From: Methanomassiliicoccales archaeon PtaB.Bin134 | Lineage (GTDB): Archaea > Thermoplasmatota > Thermoplasmata > Methanomassiliicoccales > UBA472 | Assembly: GCA_002067045.1 (NCBI GenBank) | Contig: MVPZ01000169.1 | Span: forward strand, 1 to 63,571 | Direction of reading: 5' to 3' | DNA length: 63,571 nt | Shown here: positions 1-7,040 of the stretch, piece by piece | Position numbering within the stretch: position 1 is the stretch's first letter | How the letters are laid out: the number at the start of each line of letters is the position of its first letter | Program-made: the position numbers and the translations under genes | The notes under the pieces: generated by a model | What the model was told of the DNA's origin: nothing | The model's input: the letters and a program-made list of their open reading frames with translations, nothing else | Databases searched by the model: none

Positions 1-273
1 ATTTCTGAGACTTTTCAAGACCTCTTTCCCAAGCTTATCTGGACGAGCTTCGGAAAGATGTCTTCGAACAGCTCATGAGATTATAATGATTCTCATATGA
101 TTGTCAACGGTTAAGAACGACAAAGGTCCATGCAACCGGGTTGCCGTCCTCCTTGCGGTCCCCGATCGAGGGTGAAGGAAATCGGGGATGCGGTTTACGC
201 TGGAAAGGAACGCGAGGGAACTGGTGGTGCGAGGTCCGATCGACGCGCGTTCGATATCCGCGCCACCGAACTC
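1..273. other. No gene recognised at left edge
   Basis: I find no credible complete gene here. On the minus strand, positions 84 to 1 stay open and run off the window, but that frame has no ATG, GTG or TTG to start it. An AT-rich patch at about 80-112 could be a promoter for a gene beyond the left edge. Confidence 0.4.
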
Positions 274-609
274 TCAATGCCGTTCGAGGTTCCAGTTCCC
301 CAGGATGAAAATGGCCAAGCCGATGCCCATACTGGCCAGTCCCATCAATGTGGTCATCCCTCGGGAATCATCGAAGAAGGGGTCATCCGGTATGAAAGCG
401 GTCATCAGCATGATCATCAGCCCTCCTCCCACGAACATGATGGCCATGAGCAGCAGCTGCTGACTGGTCAGCAGCTTGGTGGAATGAACGATCTCCCCTC
501 TCTGGACTATAGGGGATCCCATGGTCCTCGAACCCCTCTTATGGCCGCAGTTCTCGCAATAGGCCGCGTCCTCCTCCAAAGGCGAGCCGCACTTGGAACA
601 GTACTTCAA
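274..609 (-). CDS. Zinc-ribbon, two-TM membrane protein
   Basis: Small membrane protein of 111 aa. The N-terminus is a zinc ribbon (C4-x2-C7, C18-x2-C21). After a short linker come two hydrophobic helices, about residues 50-72 and 84-106, so the ribbon probably faces the cytoplasm from a hairpin anchor. The start is TTG: a GGGGGAG Shine-Dalgarno lies about 6 nt upstream and no ATG precedes the ribbon. A TATA-like ATTATTAAAC stretch lies at 627-636. Ribbon-plus-helix proteins of this layout are common in archaea, mostly without known function, and nothing nearby points to a partner. Confidence 0.75.
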   Translation of the reverse strand: MKYCSKCGSPLEEDAAYCENCGHKRGSRTMGSPIVQRGEIVHSTKLLTSQQLLLMAIMFVGGGLMIMLMTAFIPDDPFFDDSRGMTTLMGLASMGIGLAIFILGNWNLERH

Positions 610-711
610 CCTTCTCCCCCGTGAAGTATTATTAAACTGAATTATAAAATTATTCCATTAATTTATGGAATATGCGCTACAGGCATCGAGGGCCGCATGG
701 CGATTCGCCGT

Positions 712-1137
712 TCACCTCTGCAGGTCCTCTAAAGCCGCCCGCAGGGTCTGGGCGGCCAGGCTTGCGCAGTGCGCGCTCTCATCCGGCAGGCCGTCCAGGG
801 CGAAGAAGATGTCGTTCTGGTCGATCATGGCGGCCTCCTCCACCCTCCTGCCCTTGGCCAATATAGTGGCCATGCTGGCCGATGCGATGCTGCTCCCGCA
901 TCCGCTGGTGGTGAAGGTGGCGTCCTCTATCACCCCGCCGCTCACCCGCAGCCATATGCTCATGGTGTCCCCGCAGCCCCCGGTCACCGTGCCGAAGGCG
1001 TCCGCGTCCTCCATGGGTCCGTAGTTCTGCGGTTCCAGAAACAACTGGATGGTCTTCTCCGAGTAGACCTTGCGGGCATCCTTGAGCACCATCTCCTGGA
1101 GGTCGTCGAACCTCGAGCCCGCATCGTCATTGGCCAT
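712..1137 (-). CDS. NifU/IscU-type iron-sulfur scaffold
   Basis: 141-aa protein of the IscU/NifU N-terminal family, which assembles Fe-S clusters on three conserved cysteines and passes them to apo-proteins. The three family cysteines are visible: C55 in TGGCGD, C80 in SGCGSS and C124 in HCASL. The Asp after the first cysteine (D57) is also kept. Length matches stand-alone scaffold proteins. It is monocistronic here; the cysteine desulfurase that could feed it lies about 28 kb away (29308-30516). Role follows from the family; partner is inferred. Confidence 0.88.
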   Translation of the reverse strand: MANDDAGSRFDDLQEMVLKDARKVYSEKTIQLFLEPQNYGPMEDADAFGTVTGGCGDTMSIWLRVSGGVIEDATFTTSGCGSSIASASMATILAKGRRVEEAAMIDQNDIFFALDGLPDESAHCASLAAQTLRAALEDLQR

Positions 1138-1322
1138 TCCTTCGCCCTCATCCCTGGGAAGGCGGTAAGGACAATAAATTTAACGCCTTTAACCCAGGGC
1201 AGGGGCGATGCACCGAACCCCTCCTAATGGATCAACACGACCCCGCTGGGCGAGGGATACTCATATATTCCGGACAGGCCGATACCGTGGCCATCGGGCT
1301 TCACCGACAAGAGGATCAACCC

Positions 1323-1526
1323 ATGCCCAAGTACGAATACACCATCAACTGGTCCGGTCAGGTATTCAAGGATGTCATCGAGTGCCCAGGTAACGAGGAC
1401 TCCAAGCGAGAGACCATGAGCAGGCTGAAGCAGCTGGGGATACCGCCCGGAAAGTACGTTTTCGTGGACATCGTCCGGTTGGATGATAGCAAGCCCATAA
1501 TCGAGGAGGAGCTCTGGCGGGTCTGA
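1323..1526 (+). CDS. Small uncharacterised protein (67 aa)
   Basis: Predicted soluble protein of 67 aa. The ATG is chosen because GAGGAT lies about 6 nt upstream, and the in-frame extension back to 1227 has unprotein-like composition. The sequence alternates hydrophobic strands and charged loops (starts MPKYEYTINW, ends EEELWRV), consistent with a small alpha/beta fold. I do not recognise a family. It converges on the glycerol dehydrogenase gene, 53 nt apart. Confidence 0.6.
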   Translation: MPKYEYTINWSGQVFKDVIECPGNEDSKRETMSRLKQLGIPPGKYVFVDIVRLDDSKPIIEEELWRV

Positions 1527-1579
1527 AACGGTCCGCTGGAAGGCGTTCGTCACATTGACCCTTTCATCCCATCGGGAGC

Positions 1580-2686
1580 TCAGACGCTCCTTCCCTTTCT
1601 GTCCCGGCCCATGGCATCGGCCCTGAGCATGGCTTCCAGCACATTCTCGGGAGTGATCTCTCCCTCCTCGTGGTGAATGGGCTGATCCTGAGCGCAGGCC
1701 GCCTCCGCAGCTATCCCCAATCGTTCCCGGCTCGCGCTCCCGAGGCCGATGTCCCGGAGGGAGGTGGGCAGTCCAACGGCCTCGCAGAAGGAATACACCT
1801 CCCGCATCTCCTTTGAGGCTGCGCCGGTGAGATGCAGCCCCACCAGCACGCCGAAGGCCACCTTCTCTCCATGATAGTGACCATGGGTCTCCTGCAGTGC
1901 GGTGAGGCCGTTGTGAACGGAGTGGGCGGAGGCGAGGCCGCCGCTCTCGAACCCCAGGCCGCTCAGGAGTATGTTGGCCTCCACGATCCTCTCCAGGGCC
2001 GGGGTGACATCTCCATCATCGCAGGCTAGCCTGGCCTCCACCCCATCGGCCAGGAGCGTGTCGTAACACAGCCTGGCGAGTTGCAGTCCGGCTTCCGTGC
2101 TCAGGCCTCCGCATTCGTTCGGCGAACCGGTACGATGGCAGGAGCGGGCCTCGAACCAGGTGGCCAGGGCGTCGCCCATGCCCGCCACCAGGAAACGCGT
2201 TGGCGCCTTGGCGATTATCGACGTGTCGACCAGAACCGCCGCGGGATTGCTCCTCTGAAAAACTACCTTGCTGAACCTCCCCTCCTTGGTGTAAATGACC
2301 GCGCATCCGCTGGTAGGCGCGTCGGTGGAGGCGATGGTCGGCACTACAACGGCCGGCAAGTTCGCCCGGTCCGCAGCGATCTTCGCGGTGTCGATGGTCT
2401 TTCCCCCGCCCATTCCGATGATGACCTTGGACCCTCCAGCGGCAATGATGCCAGCCAATCTGTCCAATTCCTTCTCGCAGCATTCCCCGTTGAACCGTTC
2501 CACGCGGATGCCGTTCTCCTCGGGGTGGAGATGGAACTCCGGAAACACCTTCTCAATGACCGACGGCGAGGCCAGAAGAAGTCCGTGGCCGCCCAGGGCC
2601 GCAACGAGGGAGGGAAGCTCTTCCACGGCTCCCTTCCCCTGGATGTACCTTCCGGGAAATATGGCCTTCTTGAACATACGAAACAT
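1580..2686 (-). CDS. gldA: Glycerol dehydrogenase (iron/zinc-dependent ADH family)
   Basis: 368-aa enzyme, the same length as bacterial GldA (about 367), which oxidises glycerol to dihydroxyacetone with NAD. Visible family motifs: the phosphate-binding GMGGGKTIDTAK, TIASTDAPTS, GDALATWFEARSC, and the metal-ligand histidines in SAHSVHNGL and HYHGEKVAFG. The sequence follows bacterial GldA closely along its length, more than archaeal glycerol-1-phosphate dehydrogenase (EgsA), so membrane-lipid G1P synthesis is a less likely role. A TATA-like element (ATTATTTAGG in the minus direction, about 2700-2709) sits close to the start, suggesting a very short leader. It is divergent from the DEAD-box gene. 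Bacterial origin by transfer is plausible. Confidence 0.9.
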   Translation of the reverse strand: MFRMFKKAIFPGRYIQGKGAVEELPSLVAALGGHGLLLASPSVIEKVFPEFHLHPEENGIRVERFNGECCEKELDRLAGIIAAGGSKVIIGMGGGKTIDTAKIAADRANLPAVVVPTIASTDAPTSGCAVIYTKEGRFSKVVFQRSNPAAVLVDTSIIAKAPTRFLVAGMGDALATWFEARSCHRTGSPNECGGLSTEAGLQLARLCYDTLLADGVEARLACDDGDVTPALERIVEANILLSGLGFESGGLASAHSVHNGLTALQETHGHYHGEKVAFGVLVGLHLTGAASKEMREVYSFCEAVGLPTSLRDIGLGSASRERLGIAAEAACAQDQPIHHEEGEITPENVLEAMLRADAMGRDRKGRSV

Positions 2687-2817
2687 GGAAACGGCTTCGC
2701 CCTAAATAATCATCTGGACCGGCGGCCTGGCCTCAAGCCCCTTCCTCGGATCATCGGCCCCAAGGTCCGGCCATTGTGGTGGTGCACATATTGGACATGA
2801 GGCTGTTCGGTGCGCAT

Positions 2818-2828
2818 GTTTAAATAGG
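2818..2828 (+). promoter_or_regulatory. TATA box of the DEAD-box helicase gene
   Basis: GTTTAAATAGG lies about 70 nt upstream of the helicase GTG start in the intergenic region shared with gldA. It is a good match to an archaeal TATA element and predicts an mRNA leader of about 40-50 nt. Confidence 0.5.
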
Positions 2829-2896
2829 CGAAGTGCAACCACCAACTGAAATCAAATTCGTCTGTTCTTGCAGTTCGTTTTTATTTTCACCACAGA

Positions 2897-4348
2897 GTGG
2901 ACAACGTGACATCATTCATCGATCTTCGGATATCCAAGGAGCTAATAGAGGCCATGAACGAGATGGGCTGGACCGAGCCGACTCCGGTCCAGATCGAGGC
3001 CATACCCGTAGGCCTTAAGGGCAGCGACATGTACGCCCAGGCCCAGACGGGAACGGGGAAGACCGGCGCATACGGCTCAATAATCCTGGAGCGGGTCAAG
3101 CCCAGGATGCCCTCGCCATCGGCACTGGTCCTGGTGCCCACCAGGGAGCTGGCCAACCAGGTGGCCGAGGAGCTCACCAAGCTTTCGCACCACACTGGGC
3201 ACGACTGCCTCCCCATATACGGAGGGGTGGGCATCGAGCCTCAGATCGCCAAGCTGCGCAGGGGCATCGACATAATTATCGCCACCCCCGGCCGGGCCAA
3301 GGACCTCATCAACCGCCAGGAGATGGACCTGTCGAAGGTGTCCGTGGTGGTGCTGGACGAGGCCGACCGCATGCTGGACATGGGCTTTGCCAGGGACATG
3401 AACTTCATACTGGCACGCGTTCCTAAGAGGAGGCAGACCCTGCTGTTCTCGGCGACCATGTCCTCGGAGATCAGGGAGCTGGCCATGCGCCAGATGGTCG
3501 ATCCCCTGGAACTTCTGGTATCGAAGGACGAGCCGGTGCTGGACCTGACCAAGCAGTACTTCCTTATAACGTCCAAAGAGGACAAGCGCGACGCGCTGTA
3601 CACCATACTGGACATTCATGAACCCAAAGCCATCGTGTTCTGCCACACCAAGCACAAGGCGGACCAGGTGGCCAAGAAGCTGAAAAGGCACAACTATCTG
3701 GCCGGGGCGATACACGGCGACGTGGCCCAGAACAAGAGGGAGAAGGTGCTCAAGGGGTTCAAGGACGGGTCGCTGCGCATACTGGTGGCCACCGACGTGG
3801 CCGCCCGCGGACTGGACATCGATTCGGTGGACCTGGTGATCAACTTCGATTCTCCCAGCGACCCGGACACCTACGTGCACCGCATCGGCAGGACCGGAAG
3901 GGCTGGCAAAGAGGGCATGGCCATAACCCTGCTACTGCCCGAGGAAAGGAAGATGGTCAGGGACCTGGAGAGGCGCACCGGAAAGCCCATCGAGCGCCTG
4001 GACATGGAGATCGTGCACAAGCCGGAGCCCGAGGTCAACAAGCTGGAGGAGGTCCGTCTGGCCGCCCAGGCCGCCCTGGAGAGGCCTCCCATAGCCAAGA
4101 GGGCCAGGTCCCGCGGGGACGTCGTTTCCATAGAGATCAACCTGGGGAACGCCGACAAGATCGGCAAGGGGGACATCCTGAGGCTGGTCAGGGGCGACAC
4201 CGGACTGGCGCCCAGGGACGTCGGCAAGATCACCATGGGGGACCGGTACACCTACGTTGAGGTGTTCCGGAAGGACGCGGAGAAGGTAATAATGGGGCTT
4301 TGCGACCAGGTTTACAGGGATAAGACCGTGAAGGCGAAGGCGGTCTGA
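2897..4348 (+). CDS. DEAD-box ATP-dependent RNA helicase with DbpA-like C-terminus
   Basis: 483-aa DEAD-box RNA helicase that unwinds RNA duplexes during ribosome assembly or cold adaptation. Motifs in order: Q-motif region (WTEPTPVQIEAIP), Walker A AQTGTGKT, DEAD in VVLDEADRMLDMGF, SAT, ARGLDID and HRIGRTGRAGK. After the two RecA domains (to about residue 375), residues 400-475 resemble the DbpA/CsdA RNA-binding domain (pattern GDILRLV, GKITMGDRYTYVEV). The start is GTG at 2897; a second GTG three codons on (2906) is equally possible. A T-run just after the stop may end transcription. Confidence 0.93.
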   Translation: MDNVTSFIDLRISKELIEAMNEMGWTEPTPVQIEAIPVGLKGSDMYAQAQTGTGKTGAYGSIILERVKPRMPSPSALVLVPTRELANQVAEELTKLSHHTGHDCLPIYGGVGIEPQIAKLRRGIDIIIATPGRAKDLINRQEMDLSKVSVVVLDEADRMLDMGFARDMNFILARVPKRRQTLLFSATMSSEIRELAMRQMVDPLELLVSKDEPVLDLTKQYFLITSKEDKRDALYTILDIHEPKAIVFCHTKHKADQVAKKLKRHNYLAGAIHGDVAQNKREKVLKGFKDGSLRILVATDVAARGLDIDSVDLVINFDSPSDPDTYVHRIGRTGRAGKEGMAITLLLPEERKMVRDLERRTGKPIERLDMEIVHKPEPEVNKLEEVRLAAQAALERPPIAKRARSRGDVVSIEINLGNADKIGKGDILRLVRGDTGLAPRDVGKITMGDRYTYVEVFRKDAEKVIMGLCDQVYRDKTVKAKAV

Positions 4349-4363
4349 AATCTTTTTTATTTA
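4346..4363 (+). terminator. T-rich terminator after DEAD-box gene
   Basis: CTTTTTTATTT follows the TGA stop immediately. Archaeal transcription commonly ends at such U-runs without a hairpin, and none is visible here. Confidence 0.4.
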
Positions 4364-4609
4364 ATTCAACACAATATATTAAAAGGCTCTTTGGAAAGCA
4401 TCGTCACGTATCAGCAATCTGCACCCGGCTCGTAACATGCGTGACGATATTTTCACCAATATTCACTCCAGGTCTACCATCAAGCAGAAATGACCGTATT
4501 ACGGCACCAGACTATGTTGGGAAAATCCTCCCTGTTTCGGTATTTCCATTCAGCTCTCAAGCTAGCTAGTTTCGAGCAATTATAATTACCTCAGAAAATT
4601 GTAATCGAG

Positions 4610-4682
4610 TGCGGGCGCCGGGATTTGAACCCGAGTTATGAGCTTGGCAAGCTCAAGTGATAACCAGCTACACTACGCCCGC
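4610..4682 (-). tRNA. tRNA-Gly (GCC anticodon)
   Basis: Read on the minus strand, this 73-nt sequence folds as a cloverleaf: acceptor GCGGGCG/CGCCCGC with discriminator A, anticodon stem TGAGC/GCTCA around loop TTGCCAA (anticodon GCC), and T-arm CGGG-TTCAAAT-CCCG. CCA is not encoded. A TATA-like CTTTAAATGC (minus direction, 4708-4717) lies about 30 nt upstream. No intron is seen. Confidence 0.95.
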
Positions 4683-4839
4683 GTGCTTTCCTCGGTATTG
4701 AATAGTTGCATTTAAAGATTACCCACAAGTACGCCAGGTCCGGCCAGGCGGATTCTTAGCCAAGGTGTACGATCGCTGTTGAAATCGAACGGACCAGGCG
4801 TATGGATAGTATGATAAGCCCCTCGACAAATTCTTACCC

Positions 4840-6567
4840 ATGATCCTTCTCCGCACCGCCCGTTACCTCGGAGCGATAGCTGTAGTTCTCACCCTGATAC
4901 TGTGCTGCATGACCATCCTGGCACCACAGGATGCACGCGGAGCGCTGACGCCTTCCGAAGAGGCCGCATTGGCAGAGCAGTACGCTCCTGTCTACTACTT
5001 CCACGGCGATGAGCGACTGTTCCCGGTGGACATCGAGCACTACGTCACCCTGTGCAACCTGAACATCAGCGCCGGTTCCACCTCGGTCCTGGTGGATGGC
5101 AGCATAACCTCCTCGGACCTCACCTACTACACCTCCAACCACTACCTGGACAACCGCATGGGGACCATCCGTGACGACGGGATCATCGACCACTACCAGG
5201 AGAACCTGGAGACACTGGGGTATTCGGTCTACTTCCGGGTGTCCTATTCCGGCAGCTACACCGTCCTGCAGTACTGGACCTTCTACTACTTCAACGACGG
5301 GAACCTGAACCGGCACGAGGGCGACTGGGAGATGACCCAGGTGGTGCTGGACGCCTACCTGGAGCCGGTGGAGACCACCTTCAGCCAGCATGAGAGCGGC
5401 ATGACTGCCGATTGGTCGGACGTGGAGAAGGACGGGGACCACTACAAGGTGTACGTGGCCAGGGGCAGCCACGCCAACTACTTCCGCTCGTATTCCGGAA
5501 GCATGGGCCTGGCCAACGACGAGTGCGGAGCGGCTAGCAAACTGTCCTACGAGGACGGGGATTACGACATCATCCTGCTCACCGGCGGCGAATCATGGCT
5601 GAACTTCATGGGCCGCTGGGGGAGCAACGAGGGCGCCGATTCGCTGCTGGGGCAGGCCGGTCCGCAGGGCCCCTACTACCGCCAGGGAGGGGACATGTGG
5701 AACGGTGCGTATTGGGCCGGTTCCGTTCAATCCCTCAACAACGACGTCCTGACCCTGGAATGGTTCTTCTCCATATTCCTGTGGCTCTACATAGGAATTC
5801 TGTCGCTTTTCGTGATCATGGTAGTGCTCATCATAATCCGCAGGAGCAAGCAGGGAGGGCTCATCCGTCCCTACCTGGGCATCCTGGACTTCAAGGCCAA
5901 CAAGGTTAGGGCGGCAAGCAACGCCCTGGCCCTGGCGGCCCTGGTGCTGGGGCTGGTGGCGGTGTTCATGCCCTACTATGTGGTGTCGCTGTCCATCGAC
6001 TCCCCCTACCTGGACACCGAGGGCTTCCAGGACGTGCTGCTCATAGACGGCGCACGGGGGCTGAGCGTCAACACCCTGGACCCCGAGGCGGGCCTGGTGC
6101 AGCTGACCGCGCTGCCCATACCGCTCAGCGTTCTGCTGCTAACGCCTCTTATCTTCCTGCTGCTGGGCACCATCGGCGCAAGCGACGTCAAGATCGCCCG
6201 GAAGTACCTCACCCGGGGAATAATGATGCTGTTGCCGGTGGTCATCATCCTGGCGGTGATAGCCTCCCTATCCTCCCTGTACGTGTACTTCCCGGAGGAG
6301 GTCACCGGGGTGGAGGACGCCAAGGAGATATTCGACACGGTGGCCGCCTCCCCCTTCGCCGGGAGCGAGGAGGTCTACCTGCCGGAGAGCGGGGAGACCG
6401 CCGAGGTGCGCTGGGGCCTGGGCATCGGAGGATATATGCTCATCGTGACCTCGGTGCTGCTGTTCGTCGCAGCCATTCTGAGGTTCCGCTCCAAGGAGCA
6501 GTCCTTCCCCTTCGAGAAGAGCATGAAGATGGGCCGGCAGTGGGAGGACATACCGGACGTGAATTGA
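4840..6567 (+). CDS. Vps62-domain membrane protein
   Basis: 575-aa exported/membrane protein. An N-terminal hydrophobic helix (about 8-28) looks like a signal peptide or anchor. Residues about 45-270 match the Vps62 domain style seen in fungal and bacterial proteins: APVYYFHGDE near the start, HEGDWEMTQVVL in the middle and VARGSHANYF after it. The C-terminal half contains about five hydrophobic helices (around 305-332, 358-384, 425-448, 460-480 and 528-550), with a soluble stretch between the last two. The catalytic or binding role of Vps62 domains is not established. The gene ends at a clear hairpin-plus-T-run. Confidence 0.75.
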   Translation: MILLRTARYLGAIAVVLTLILCCMTILAPQDARGALTPSEEAALAEQYAPVYYFHGDERLFPVDIEHYVTLCNLNISAGSTSVLVDGSITSSDLTYYTSNHYLDNRMGTIRDDGIIDHYQENLETLGYSVYFRVSYSGSYTVLQYWTFYYFNDGNLNRHEGDWEMTQVVLDAYLEPVETTFSQHESGMTADWSDVEKDGDHYKVYVARGSHANYFRSYSGSMGLANDECGAASKLSYEDGDYDIILLTGGESWLNFMGRWGSNEGADSLLGQAGPQGPYYRQGGDMWNGAYWAGSVQSLNNDVLTLEWFFSIFLWLYIGILSLFVIMVVLIIIRRSKQGGLIRPYLGILDFKANKVRAASNALALAALVLGLVAVFMPYYVVSLSIDSPYLDTEGFQDVLLIDGARGLSVNTLDPEAGLVQLTALPIPLSVLLLTPLIFLLLGTIGASDVKIARKYLTRGIMMLLPVVIILAVIASLSSLYVYFPEEVTGVEDAKEIFDTVAASPFAGSEEVYLPESGETAEVRWGLGIGGYMLIVTSVLLFVAAILRFRSKEQSFPFEKSMKMGRQWEDIPDVN

Positions 6568-6577
6568 TCCAAACCCT

Positions 6578-6610
6578 GTCCGGAAGGCCTCCGGACGCCC
6601 TCCCTTTTTT
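6578..6610 (+). terminator. Hairpin and T-run after the Vps62-domain gene
   Basis: A 7-bp perfect stem (GTCCGGA / TCCGGAC, loop AGGCC) is followed nine bases later by six T residues. It has the form of an intrinsic terminator. Confidence 0.55.
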
Positions 6611-6653
6611 CATGAATATGTTCTAATCATCCTCTTCGTATAACCGCTGCGGG

Positions 6654-7034
6654 ATGCCTCGGAGAAGAAGGTACGATCGCTCACTGACCCCGGTCCTGTC
6701 CATGTTCCTGCTGGGGTTGTTCACGGTGCTTGGAGTAAGCCCGAGCTCGCTCATCTTCGACGAGCTGGTGAACGCCATGTCCCCGCTGCTGCAGGCCGCC
6801 ATCCTGGTCCTGTTGATCGTGGCCGTCTACCTCATCTACGATCAGGTGGTGGTGCCGCTGCGTCAGATGTACAAGGCATATCGATGGGGCGGGATCATGG
6901 CCGCAACCTCCCTGTGCCTGGCGTTCCTGGGGGGATACTACTTGCTGGTGGACGAGCTGGGGATGGTGCTGCTCATCATCTCCCTGGCCCTCTGGAAGCT
7001 GACCGTCTACCAGTTTCGCAGGAAGCGAAGATGA
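6654..7034 (+). CDS. Small integral membrane protein
   Basis: 126-aa protein with a basic N-terminus (MPRRRRYDR), about four hydrophobic helices (roughly 12-30, 43-62, 78-97 and 100-116) and a basic C-terminus (FRRKRR). The positive ends suggest both termini are cytoplasmic. No family recognised. It lies between the Vps62-domain gene and the convergent ValRS gene, 6 nt from the ValRS stop. The hairpin upstream suggests it is transcribed separately from the Vps62 gene. Confidence 0.6.
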   Translation: MPRRRRYDRSLTPVLSMFLLGLFTVLGVSPSSLIFDELVNAMSPLLQAAILVLLIVAVYLIYDQVVVPLRQMYKAYRWGGIMAATSLCLAFLGGYYLLVDELGMVLLIISLALWKLTVYQFRRKRR

Positions 7035-7040
7035 ACCGCT

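Noticed and set aside
1580..2686. Glycerol-1-phosphate dehydrogenase (EgsA) for archaeal lipid synthesis
   Set aside because: The sequence follows bacterial glycerol dehydrogenase block by block, including TIASTDAPTS and HYHGEKVAFG.
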